Below are positions 15,261 to 23,223 of a DNA stretch of 32,209 nucleotides, in pieces. Position 1 is the first letter of the stretch, and each line of letters begins with the position of its first letter. Source of the stretch: JBHIFE01 sp046760985 (lineage in GTDB: Bacteria > Chloroflexota > Dehalococcoidia > Dehalococcoidales > RBG-16-60-22). The position numbers were made by a program, and so were the translations under genes. Below the pieces are notes generated by a model, which did not search any database, was not told where the DNA came from, and saw only the letters and a program-made list of their open reading frames with translations. The DNA is taken from assembly GCA_046760985.1 (NCBI GenBank), contig JBHIFE010000002.1:1-32209 (forward strand), given 5' to 3'.

Positions 15261-16178
15261 ATGCGTATTGTTTTGATTGGGCAGGCAGCCTTTGGTGAGA
15301 AAGTTCTCCAGACATTAGTTGACCGGGGAGAAGAGGTGGTCGGAGTTTATACGGCTCCTGACATTCCGGGAAAGACAAACCCGCTTAAGCAATTGGCTCT
15401 TCAGTTAGGCATACCAACCTTTCAACCGGAAGACATGCGAGCTCCAGAGGTCTATGATGAGTATGCCAAACTGAAACCAGACCTAAACGTGATGGCTTAT
15501 GTAACCAGCATTATACCTGAGTCTATCTTAGATTACCCCAGGCTGGGGACAATTCAGTACCATCCCTCGCTACTCCCCAAACACCGAGGGGGCAGTGCCA
15601 TCAACTGGGCGATAATCAATGGTGAGACCAAGACAGGTATTACCATTTTCTGGCCGAACAAAGGGATAGATACCGGTCCCATCCTGTTGCAGAAGGAAGT
15701 GGAGATTTCTCCCGACGATACGGTGGGGTCGCTCTACTTTAATAAACTTTTTCCTTTAGGAATAGAGGCAATAGCTGAGAGCATTGAGTTAATTAAAAAA
15801 GGTGTGGCGCCGCGAATCCCTCAGAATGAATCGCAAGCTACTTACGAGGGACTTTGCACCGAAAAGGAAGCGATAATTAACTGGTTCCAGCCGGTAACCA
15901 AAATCTATAACCTTATTCGGGGCACTAATCCTCAACCGGGGGCAACAACCCGTTTTCAGGGCAAGGGGTTCAAAATCTTTGACTCAGAATTGCTTGCTGG
16001 TGCTGCCGGTGGCTTACCGGGCGAAATCATTGATATTACCAAAGAGGGATTTGTGGTGGCAGCTCCGGAGGGGGCTATACTTGTTAAGCGGGTGCAGCTA
16101 AAGGGTTTGCCTAAGATAGGGGCTGCCGAATTTGCCGGGCAAACAAGCTTGAAGATAGGCGACAAACTTGGCGAGTAG
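15261..16178 (+). CDS. Formyltransferase-family protein (10-formyltetrahydrofolate hydrolase/Fmt-like)
   Basis: 305 residues. The N-terminal formyl_trans_N domain (about 1-185) has MRIVLIGQAAFGEKVL, YHPSLLPKHRGGSAINWAI and GIDTGPILLQKE, and the C-terminal formyl_trans_C-like domain (about 205-300) follows. The motif is closer to the hydrolase domain of 10-formyl-THF dehydrogenase (ALDH1L1) than to methionyl-tRNA formyltransferase: the Asn-x-His of Fmt is Gln99-x-His101 here, with D137 as the second catalytic residue. Likely it handles 10-formyl-THF or a formylated small molecule. The stop codon overlaps the Shine-Dalgarno sequence of a nitrilase gene 11 nt downstream, so the two probably act together. 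The true fmt would be elsewhere in the genome. Confidence 0.8.
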   Translation: MRIVLIGQAAFGEKVLQTLVDRGEEVVGVYTAPDIPGKTNPLKQLALQLGIPTFQPEDMRAPEVYDEYAKLKPDLNVMAYVTSIIPESILDYPRLGTIQYHPSLLPKHRGGSAINWAIINGETKTGITIFWPNKGIDTGPILLQKEVEISPDDTVGSLYFNKLFPLGIEAIAESIELIKKGVAPRIPQNESQATYEGLCTEKEAIINWFQPVTKIYNLIRGTNPQPGATTRFQGKGFKIFDSELLAGAAGGLPGEIIDITKEGFVVAAPEGAILVKRVQLKGLPKIGAAEFAGQTSLKIGDKLGE

Positions 16179-16189
16179 GAGGAATTGTC

Positions 16190-17278
16190 ATGAAGAGGGT
16201 AATCAAAGTTGGAGCTGCTCAGATAGCACCAAAGTTCTTTGATAAGCAGCAAACTCTGGAAAAGGCTTGTCACTACATTGAGGAGGGAGGAAAGCTGGGA
16301 CTGGATCTCCTTGTTTTCCCCGAGGTTTATTTTTGCGGTTATCCCTTTTGGCGTGGGGGTGTCTCGGTGAAGCAATCAACCGAATTGGCAGCTAAAATGA
16401 TACGGTCGGCTATCCGATGGGATGGCGAGGAGGCTCAGCACCTGGCGAAAGTGGCGCGCAAAGCGAAGGTCAACTGTGTGATTGGCTGCAATGAGTTGTC
16501 CGACCAGCCAGGGAGCCTGACAATTTTCAACTCCTTGATAGTGCTCAATCGTGAAGGCAAAATTCTTGGTCGTCATCGCAAGCTGATGCCTACCCACTCG
16601 GAACGGGCTTACTGGGGCATGGGAGATGCCAGCGATATACGTGTTTTCGATTTGGATATTGGCAAGCTGGGCACAAGTATTTGCTACGAACACCACATGA
16701 CTCTTCTCCGTGCTGCCCTTGCCATCAAGGGGGAGGAAATTCACTGTGCTCTATGGCCGGGCTGGTGGACGGTAAATAAGCACCTTGGTGACAAATCAGC
16801 TCAGGTTGAGTCTAAGACGTGTGACCTTGAGACGGCAATCCGCCAGCATGCCGTTGAAAACCAGGTGTTTGTTGTCAGTTCAAGCTGGTTTCTCAAGCCG
16901 GAAGATATTCCCAACGAGTTGAGAGAGGTGATGAAGTTCAATCTTGCCATTGGGGGTAGTTGTATTGTTAACCCCGCTGGGCTGATTATTGAAGGACCGG
17001 TGTTTGGGCGTGAGGCAATTGTATATGCTGAGATTGACCTCTCAGAACGGGAGCTAGCTAAGGTGTATCTTGACGGGGTTGGACATTACTCACGACCGGA
17101 CCTATTGACGCTGAACATTCGTGACGAGGCATGGTCACCGACCAGACCCCAGAAACTGGGAAGTGCCGATTTAGATGCCAAGCGTGCTCAGCAACTTCTA
17201 GACCTCATGGAGCGTTATAACCTTACTCCGACTGAACTTGAGAAGATTCTGGAAAGCCATCTAGGTACTTCAGAGTAA
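16190..17278 (+). CDS. Nitrilase-family carbon-nitrogen hydrolase
   Basis: 362 residues, the length of branch-1 nitrilases. The Glu-Lys-Cys triad is clear: E45 in LVFPEVYF, K131 in HRKLMPTHSERAYWG and C165 in SICYEHHM. The stretches GEEIHCALWPGWW and HRKLMPTHSER, with a CYEH active-site loop (CWEH in classical enzymes), favour true nitrilases (nitrile to acid plus ammonia) over amidases or beta-ureidopropionases, though substrate cannot be read. It is cytoplasmic, and the family often assembles into spirals. AGGAGG precedes the ATG. It is the second gene of a pair with the formyltransferase-like protein. Its 3' end lies 21 bp from a convergent gene, with no clear terminator between. Confidence 0.87.
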   Translation: MKRVIKVGAAQIAPKFFDKQQTLEKACHYIEEGGKLGLDLLVFPEVYFCGYPFWRGGVSVKQSTELAAKMIRSAIRWDGEEAQHLAKVARKAKVNCVIGCNELSDQPGSLTIFNSLIVLNREGKILGRHRKLMPTHSERAYWGMGDASDIRVFDLDIGKLGTSICYEHHMTLLRAALAIKGEEIHCALWPGWWTVNKHLGDKSAQVESKTCDLETAIRQHAVENQVFVVSSSWFLKPEDIPNELREVMKFNLAIGGSCIVNPAGLIIEGPVFGREAIVYAEIDLSERELAKVYLDGVGHYSRPDLLTLNIRDEAWSPTRPQKLGSADLDAKRAQQLLDLMERYNLTPTELEKILESHLGTSE

Positions 17279-17299
17279 TTTAGGCATCCCTATTCTCAG

Positions 17300-18406
17300 T
17301 TAGTAGTCGCTACCTAGCAGGTGGATATTGCCCAACCTCACTCTTTTCAGCCCCTGTGCCTTGGCTGCCGCTAAGCACTCCTGAGCATGTCTTTGTGAAG
17401 TAGATGGTAAATCGTTCATCATAAATTGGGGGTAGAAGGCAAGGAGAGCGTAAGGGATATTAGGGTTAAGGGAGGCAATAAAGGCAGCAATACCGGAGAT
17501 TTCCTTCTTATCTATATATCCGGGGACGAGTAAAGTGCTGGCAACCAAGAAGGGAGGTGAGGGTCTTCTCTTAATATACTCGGCTAGGAGCCGAAAATTT
17601 TCCAGCGTTCTTTTATTGCTTACGCCACAAAGGGCAATGTGTAGCTCCTCACTCCAGGCTTTCAGGTCAAACTTGATGCAGCCACCGGAATCCAGGGAGA
17701 GTTCAGCCGCCTGTCTTAATAATGCCGGATGCATTGAGCCGTTTGTTTCCCAGCAGATGCGCAGGATTCTGTCGCTGTTCCTCTCTAAAGCTAGTCGGGA
17801 GGCACGGAGAGCGTGAGGCAATTGTGGTGTCGGGTCACCGCCAAAGTAACATATACAGGCAGTACGGGCATCAACTGCTTGAGCTAACTCCAGGGCACTA
17901 ACCCTGCTTTCCTTCGTTGCTGAGTAGCGGTAATGCCAGTTCTGGCAGAACAGACAATCAAAGGAGCAAGCCTGATAGAAAACAGCCAGATTTTTGTAGC
18001 CATACTCAGCTTGCTGAGAGTAGGCAAACCGGGGATAACCGACTCCAGTGCCACCGGGGCAGACCCAATCAGCTACACAGTTAGTCGGCAGAGCATCATA
18101 ATACCAGCTGACATTACCTTTCTCAGCAGTCGCCCCCGTTAGCTTATTTCCCTCATTGAGGCGTAGTCCGCAATAGCTCCTCACTCCGGGGGCGAGCCGG
18201 CACTCGTTTATACAGAGGTGGCACTTACGTCCCGGTTCAACTTTAGGCGGCTGATAGGGGAGGTCAAATAGCTTCCTGGCTCGGCGGTGGGCTTTGTCAA
18301 TAAGAGGTAGCACCTTTGGGAAGTCGCTTCGGATACAATCCACGCACAGCCCGAGGGCTTGGGAAATAAGAGGTGACTCCTTGCCACAATGTTGGCAATT
18401 GGTCAT
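17300..18406 (-). CDS. Radical SAM protein, PflA/AmrS-like, with N-terminal cysteine ribbons
   Basis: 368 residues. The radical SAM motif is C147-x3-C151-x2-C154 (ACSFDCLFCQNW), the form typical of the pyruvate formate-lyase-activase-related group. It should bind a [4Fe-4S] cluster and cleave S-adenosylmethionine. Before it come an N-terminal zinc-ribbon-like CQHCGK...LCVDC (C4, C7, C21, C24) and a second cysteine set CHLCINEC...YC (C62, C65, C69, C79). The CxxCxxxC...CG layout resembles AmmeMemoRadiSam-type enzymes. No glycyl-radical enzyme is in the window, so the substrate is unknown. It follows garR by 30 nt on the same strand and is probably the last gene of the hyi-garR operon. Confidence 0.82.
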   Translation of the reverse strand: MTNCQHCGKESPLISQALGLCVDCIRSDFPKVLPLIDKAHRRARKLFDLPYQPPKVEPGRKCHLCINECRLAPGVRSYCGLRLNEGNKLTGATAEKGNVSWYYDALPTNCVADWVCPGGTGVGYPRFAYSQQAEYGYKNLAVFYQACSFDCLFCQNWHYRYSATKESRVSALELAQAVDARTACICYFGGDPTPQLPHALRASRLALERNSDRILRICWETNGSMHPALLRQAAELSLDSGGCIKFDLKAWSEELHIALCGVSNKRTLENFRLLAEYIKRRPSPPFLVASTLLVPGYIDKKEISGIAAFIASLNPNIPYALLAFYPQFMMNDLPSTSQRHAQECLAAAKAQGLKRVRLGNIHLLGSDY

Positions 18407-18436
18407 AGTTATTGTTCCTGAGATGTGAGTAGCTAT

Positions 18437-19324
18437 CTATCCGCTGATCTTGTGATTAGCCAGTGTTTCTAGCGCCAGCACCATGGCAGAATGGTCTAGG
18501 TCACTACCACCTTGGGCGGCAACTGCATTAAATAATTCTTGGGCGGTGGCGGTGTTAGGCAGGCTTAACCCCAAGTTGCGTGCTGCTTGCAAAGCTAGGT
18601 TCAGGTCTTTTTGGTGTAACCGGATGCGAAAACCGGGGTCAAAGCTCCGCCCAATCATTCGTTCTCCGTGCAATTCCAAAATCCGACTTTGGGCAAATCC
18701 TCCAAGCAGTGCTTCCCTTACTTTTCTTGGATCAGCTCCTGCTTTAGAGGCGAATAAAAGAGCTTCCCCAACCGCCTCAATGGTCAGAGCGACTACAATC
18801 TGGTTAGCTACCTTACAAGTTTGACCAGCCCCATTATCACCAATATAAACTATGTTCTTACCCATAAGTTCAAAGTAGGGTTTAATTTGCTCAAACACCT
18901 CAGGCTCACCCCCCACCATAATGGAAAGGGTGGCTTTTTCCGCACCCACCTGACCACCGGAGACCGGGGCATCAAGCATTTTAACCTGCAGAGCGGCAAG
19001 TCTTTTAGCAAATTCCTTGGTGGCAATGGGAGAGATGGAACTCATATCTACCACGATAGAACCTGGACTAACGCCGTCGGCTACACCATCCTGACCGAAT
19101 AAGACTATCTCAACATCGGGCGTGTCTTGAACCATAATGAAGATTACATCGGATTCTTGGGCTACTTCCCGAGAGCAGCTACACCCCGCAGCACCGATGG
19201 CACACAGCGCCCTAACCGGTTCCGGGTTTAAGTCACAGACATGGACAGTGTGCCCAGCAGCTACCAGGTGACTAGCCATTGGCTTGCCCATTATTCCTAA
19301 TCCGATAAATCCAAGTCTTGCCAT
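18437..19324 (-). CDS. garR: 2-hydroxy-3-oxopropionate (tartronate semialdehyde) reductase / beta-hydroxyacid dehydrogenase
   Basis: 295 residues, the usual size. The Rossmann motif GLGIMGKPMA (8-17) binds NAD(P)H. The substrate signature DAPVSGG (118-124) and catalytic K171 in GQTCKVANQ identify the beta-hydroxyacid dehydrogenase family. Its neighbour is hydroxypyruvate isomerase, whose product is tartronate semialdehyde, so reduction to D-glycerate is the best guess. 3-hydroxyisobutyrate or other substrates remain possible. GGAGGAAAAT precedes the ATG, which shares a base with the hyi stop codon (TAATG), a sign of tight coupling. Cytoplasmic. Confidence 0.87.
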   Translation of the reverse strand: MARLGFIGLGIMGKPMASHLVAAGHTVHVCDLNPEPVRALCAIGAAGCSCSREVAQESDVIFIMVQDTPDVEIVLFGQDGVADGVSPGSIVVDMSSISPIATKEFAKRLAALQVKMLDAPVSGGQVGAEKATLSIMVGGEPEVFEQIKPYFELMGKNIVYIGDNGAGQTCKVANQIVVALTIEAVGEALLFASKAGADPRKVREALLGGFAQSRILELHGERMIGRSFDPGFRIRLHQKDLNLALQAARNLGLSLPNTATAQELFNAVAAQGGSDLDHSAMVLALETLANHKISG

Positions 19325-20115
19325 TATTTTCCTCCTTCTTTAAGATAAGGTTTGACCCATTCCAGACCGTCTTCGGTCACGCCAGCCGGCTTGTACTCAC
19401 ACCCAATCCAACCCCCATATCCTGCCTCATCAATGGAGCGGAGTAGGTTGGGGAAGTTAATTTCGCCAGTTCCTGGCTCATGTCGTCCTGGATTATCCCC
19501 CAGCTGAATGTGCCCGATATGAGCCAGATTATCCAGAATGGTTCTAGTCAGATTACCTTCCATGATTTGCATATGATAGATGTCATATTGAAGCCAGAGG
19601 TTGGGGTGATTGACTTCCTCAATTAACCGGAGCACATCTTGGGTATGGGTTAGATAAAATCCGGGAAAATCGTGGTTATTTAGGGCTTCAACCAATAAGA
19701 TAATGCCTTCTTTTTCTAGGGCGGTGGCGGCAAACCGAAGGTTATCCACCAGCGTCTGGCGGACTTTCTCGGCTGGCACCTCCTTTGGAGTTAATCCAGC
19801 AATACAGTTCAGGCGAGGACATCGCAAAGCTCTAGCATACTCAATAGCTAACCTCACGCCCTCTTGGAATTCTCCCACTCGTTCTGGTAAGCAGGCGATA
19901 CCACGGTCTCCGGCAGCCCAGTTACCAGCCGGCAGATTGTGCAATACCATTTCAAGACCGTGCCTGTCCAGCTTCTCTGCCAAATCATTCTTATCCCATT
20001 GATAAGGGAACAGGCATTCAACTCCCTTGAAACCGGCTCTAGATGCCCGCTCAAAACGCTCCAGAAAATCAACCTCATTAAACATCCAGGTTAAATTAGC
20101 GCTGAATCTGAGCAT
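19324..20115 (-). CDS. hyi: Hydroxypyruvate isomerase (Hyi-type TIM barrel)
   Basis: 263 residues from the ATG at 20115, which has GAGGAGGAA upstream and opens with MLRFSANLTWMF as in the family. An upstream start at 20151 would add 12 residues but would put the ribosome-binding site inside the gene. The AP-endonuclease-2-type TIM barrel has metal and catalytic glutamates E143 (LVEALN) and E240 (GCEYKPAG), the positions expected in the E. coli enzyme, plus D178 and the GDNPGRHEPGTGEI loop. It interconverts hydroxypyruvate and tartronate semialdehyde. With the next gene it gives a route from hydroxypyruvate to glycerate. Glyoxylate carboligase is absent from the window. Confidence 0.88.
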   Translation of the reverse strand: MLRFSANLTWMFNEVDFLERFERASRAGFKGVECLFPYQWDKNDLAEKLDRHGLEMVLHNLPAGNWAAGDRGIACLPERVGEFQEGVRLAIEYARALRCPRLNCIAGLTPKEVPAEKVRQTLVDNLRFAATALEKEGIILLVEALNNHDFPGFYLTHTQDVLRLIEEVNHPNLWLQYDIYHMQIMEGNLTRTILDNLAHIGHIQLGDNPGRHEPGTGEINFPNLLRSIDEAGYGGWIGCEYKPAGVTEDGLEWVKPYLKEGGK

Positions 20116-20187
20116 AACATTCCTCCTCAAAGGCAGAAGTGTAATCGCCAAATGTGATTTGTATTCTTTGGCTCACTTAGTATAAAG

Positions 20188-20217
20188 ATTGTCCCAAATT
20201 CTGTTATTGACTGTCAA
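20188..20217 (-). promoter_or_regulatory. Possible promoter of hyi-garR-radical SAM operon
   Basis: Read on the minus strand: TTGACA (20217-20212, 6/6), an 18-nt spacer and GACAAT (20193-20188, 4/6). The -35 is part of the inverted repeat TTGAC-T-GTCAA (20207-20217), similar in half-sites to the palindrome at 9035-9048. Confidence 0.4.
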
Positions 20218-20267
20218 CAAGAAGTCCTCGGGTGGTTAAAAAGTGTGCGTCTGCTATTGCCGTTGAT

Positions 20268-20296
20268 TTGCATTATTCTTAGATACGAATCATAAT
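20268..20296 (+). promoter_or_regulatory. Possible promoter of the peptide ABC transporter operon
   Basis: TTGCAT (20268-20273, 3/6), a 17-nt spacer and CATAAT (20291-20296, 5/6). The expected start near 20303 leaves a leader of about 75 nt. An unused GGAGGA lies at 20307-20312 with no start codon close behind it. Confidence 0.4.
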
Positions 20297-20378
20297 GTTA
20301 ATAATAGGAGGAATAGCCGACTGCCATAGTAATGAGCTAAATATTTGGGATAGCTAATCCTGAGGGAGGAGGCTGAAA

Positions 20379-22211
20379 ATGAAGGGATTTACTATTTTCG
20401 TCGTATTACTGCTCATGTTCACGGTTGGCTGTGCCGCTCCGGCACCCGCCCCAGCGCCAGCACCGTCCCCGGCACCTGAGCCAGCTCCAGCGCCAGCGCC
20501 GTCCCCGGCACCTGAGCCAGTGCCAGCACCAGCGCCACCACCAGCACCAAAACTCTACCCTGAGGTAAAGGGAACTTTCATAGAAGGGGTCTCGGCGGGA
20601 GACGCTGAAACCTTGAACTGGATTCTAGCTGCTGACGCTGCTTCATTCTCCTATGCCGGGCAAACCATAGGTAGCCTTGCCACTTATGATAATGACTGGA
20701 ATGTAGTTTTGCGCCACTTGGCTAAGCCGGTGGAGGTCTCCGAAGATGGGCTGACTTACACTATCACCATTAGGGACGATCTCAGGTGGAGCGATGGCAC
20801 CCAAGTCACCGCTGAGGACTATGTCTATACCTTGAAGAACCTCATGTTCTCCGACTGGCTCAACTATACCTACAAAACTGACTGGCAAGAAGAAGTTGAG
20901 GGTGAGACGGTATTTGTTGAGGCTGAGGTAGTCAATGAGACAACCTTTATCATAAGAAGACAGACCGTTGACCCTGAATTTGTAGATAATGCTATTTATT
21001 CGCTGACCCCCTATCCCAAGCATATTGCCATCAAATATGAGGGTGATATAAAGGCATTCACTGAAGCTGAGGAATTCAACAACCTGACCTATACTGGAAA
21101 TTTGGGTCCATACAAATTTAAGGAGTGGGTCAGAAATGATAAGTATGTCGTGGAGCGTAACCCGGACTTTTATCTGGGTCAAGATACTGGAGCCCCTTAT
21201 TTTGAGCAGTATATAACCAAGCTTCTCGGGACACCGGCGGCGGTTCATGCTGCCCTGGAAGCGGGAGACATTACTTATGCTGGAATAGACCCAGAGCAAG
21301 TAGCCAAGTTCAAAGAGATGGAAAACATAAAGGTCTATACCGTGCCCACCCGTGGCTATCAACTGATAAACTATAACCTGCGAAAGAACGGGTGGGAAGG
21401 GCTTAAAGATAAGAAGGTAAGGCAGGCTTTGTCCATGTCGATAAACAAACAAGCTGTGATTGACTCCATACTCCTCGGCTTTGGTGACCCGGCTTTCAGC
21501 TTTATTCCTAAGCCCTCTCCGTGGTATACCGAGGAGGGAGTGCCAAAGTATGGCTATGGATCGCTGTATGATAGAGAAAAGGCGCAGCAGATGCTCTTTG
21601 AAGCTGGCTACGGCGTCAAAGAGCCGGATGGAACTATATCGGTTCAGGACAAGGATGGCAAGCCAATCAAGCTTACTCTGGTCACCAACTCAGGCAACAA
21701 GCTGCGAGAAGACATCGCTTTTCTGGTAAAGCAGGAACTAGCTGATATTGGCATAGAGGTAGATATCAAGCTGATCCCCTGGGCGACTCTCCTTAGACAA
21801 TACATGATGAATAAGGTTCCCGGCACAGACCAAGAGCCCAGATACAACAATGGTCCTGATGCGGTGAGCGAAAACTCCTGGGACTTGATGGTAATGGGGT
21901 TCAACACCCATCCTATCGCCCCCTCCGGTTCAAGGGTATTCTTCGCAACTGACGGAGGGCTGAACTTCTGGGGATACTCTAATGAAAGGGTGGACGAGCT
22001 TTTCGTGCGGGTTAGGTCAAAGGAAGCACTGGACAAGGAAGTGCGCAAAAAAATGTATGCTGAGATAAGCCAGATAATAGCTGAAGACCAACCGGCTGAT
22101 TTCCTTTCTTTCCCCAGGGGTAATCACGGTTTTCAGGCTAATGTGGAAGGAATTGATCCCGGGATGAGGCTGGGTTGGAACTACCATGAATGGTATTTTG
22201 CTGAACCATAG
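20379..22211 (+). CDS. ABC transporter substrate-binding lipoprotein (SBP family 5, dipeptide/oligopeptide/nickel type)
   Basis: 610 residues. A lipoprotein signal peptide (MKGFTIFVVLLLMFTVGC) has the predicted lipidated Cys at residue 18, followed by an Ala/Pro/Glu-rich tether (about 19-58) that would hold the domain off the membrane. The mature SBP_bac_5 domain shows LRWSDGTQVTAEDYVYTLKN, KKVRQALSMSINKQAVID and the closing NYHEWYF. Family members deliver peptides, nickel or sugars to their permease; ligand cannot be read from sequence. The tether DNA holds a 36-bp tandem repeat. GGGAGGAGG precedes the ATG. It is the first gene of a five-gene operon with two permeases and two ATPases. Confidence 0.9.
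   Translation: MKGFTIFVVLLLMFTVGCAAPAPAPAPAPSPAPEPAPAPAPSPAPEPVPAPAPPPAPKLYPEVKGTFIEGVSAGDAETLNWILAADAASFSYAGQTIGSLATYDNDWNVVLRHLAKPVEVSEDGLTYTITIRDDLRWSDGTQVTAEDYVYTLKNLMFSDWLNYTYKTDWQEEVEGETVFVEAEVVNETTFIIRRQTVDPEFVDNAIYSLTPYPKHIAIKYEGDIKAFTEAEEFNNLTYTGNLGPYKFKEWVRNDKYVVERNPDFYLGQDTGAPYFEQYITKLLGTPAAVHAALEAGDITYAGIDPEQVAKFKEMENIKVYTVPTRGYQLINYNLRKNGWEGLKDKKVRQALSMSINKQAVIDSILLGFGDPAFSFIPKPSPWYTEEGVPKYGYGSLYDREKAQQMLFEAGYGVKEPDGTISVQDKDGKPIKLTLVTNSGNKLREDIAFLVKQELADIGIEVDIKLIPWATLLRQYMMNKVPGTDQEPRYNNGPDAVSENSWDLMVMGFNTHPIAPSGSRVFFATDGGLNFWGYSNERVDELFVRVRSKEALDKEVRKKMYAEISQIIAEDQPADFLSFPRGNHGFQANVEGIDPGMRLGWNYHEWYFAEP
20451..20520 (+). repeat. 36-bp tandem repeat in the lipoprotein tether
   Basis: A 34-nt segment at 20451-20484 recurs at 20487-20520 with a single difference (a/g), giving a period of 36 bp or 12 codons (Ala/Pro/Ser/Glu). 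It keeps the frame, so copy-number change would lengthen or shorten the tether without breaking the gene. Confidence 0.85.
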
Positions 22212-22234
22212 TTTCTTTCTGACGGAGCAGGTCT

Positions 22235-23212
22235 TTGAAACGGGGTGGATTGCAGAATTACATCATCAGAAGGCTTATCTATGCTGTTCTCATCGCCTTT
22301 GGTGTTGTTACCATTACTTTTATCCTGCTACGGGTGGGACCCACTTCTCCAGCCGATAAGTATCTGGCAAATATGTCTGCCAGAACGCAGGATCCGGCTC
22401 AAGTAGTAGCTGCCATTGAAGCCAGATATGGTCTGGATAAGCCAATATATGAACAGTACCTAAACTATGTGATCAATCTGGCTCGCGGCGACTGGGGGTG
22501 GTCGTTCAGCACCTCCATGCCGGTGATAAAGCTAATTCAACGGCACTGGGTTTACTCTTTCCAACTTATCCTCCTGAGCATGCTGTTCTCCGCTAGCTTG
22601 GGCATCTTGATCGGCATTTACTCGGCGATAAGGCAATATACTAGGACTGATTATCTGGCTACCTTCTTCTCCTTCATCGGCATCTCCATTCCCAATTTCT
22701 GGCTGGGCATAATGCTGATCCTGGTGTTCTCGGTGCAACTGGGCTGGTTTAAAACCTACTACGATACCAGTTTGCCGATGTTTTCTCTGGCTAATTTAAA
22801 AGCCCTCATCTTGCCAGTTGTTACCTTAGGCACCGGGATGATGGCTGGCTATACCAGATACGCCAGGTCAGCTACCCTGGATAATTTAAGGAAAGATTTT
22901 GTTAGAACAGCTAGGGCTAAGGGTCTGCCTGAGAGAGTGGTCATCGGTAAGCACGTCTTTAGAAATGCCATTCTGCCCATCATTACCATAATAATGTTTG
23001 ACCTAAGCGGTGTCGTCTTTGGTGGCGCCTATCTGACCGAGATTATCTTCGGCATACCCGGGCTGGGAAGGATATCCTTTAATGCCATCTTTGCTCAGGA
23101 CTATCCGGTTGTGGTGACGATAACCCTTATTGGAGCTATGGTGATACTCCTCACCAACCTGGCTACCGATATCGCATACACCTGGCTAGACCCCAGAATA
23201 CGGTATGAGTGA
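22235..23212 (+). CDS. dppB: Peptide-type ABC transporter permease (DppB/OppB family)
   Basis: 325 residues, the normal length. The N-terminal YIIRRLIYAVLIAFGVVTITFILLRV helix is followed by the periplasmic loop with YGLDKPIYEQYLNYV and the BPD_transp_1 domain. The EAA-type ATPase-docking loop is RTARAKGLPERVVIGKHVFRNAILPI. About six membrane helices are expected. It pairs with the next permease to form the transmembrane pore. Start is TTG at 22235 with GGAG upstream; a second TTG at 22250 (giving MQNYIIRRL) is an equally plausible start. The 3' end overlaps the next gene region. Confidence 0.9.
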   Translation: MKRGGLQNYIIRRLIYAVLIAFGVVTITFILLRVGPTSPADKYLANMSARTQDPAQVVAAIEARYGLDKPIYEQYLNYVINLARGDWGWSFSTSMPVIKLIQRHWVYSFQLILLSMLFSASLGILIGIYSAIRQYTRTDYLATFFSFIGISIPNFWLGIMLILVFSVQLGWFKTYYDTSLPMFSLANLKALILPVVTLGTGMMAGYTRYARSATLDNLRKDFVRTARAKGLPERVVIGKHVFRNAILPIITIIMFDLSGVVFGGAYLTEIIFGIPGLGRISFNAIFAQDYPVVVTITLIGAMVILLTNLATDIAYTWLDPRIRYE

Positions 23213-23223
23213 GAGGCACGGTG

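Noticed and set aside
20420..20560. Repetitive GC-rich segment, considered as CRISPR or other array
   Set aside because: It is in frame inside a lipoprotein gene, has two direct copies without spacers, and encodes a Pro/Ala tether.
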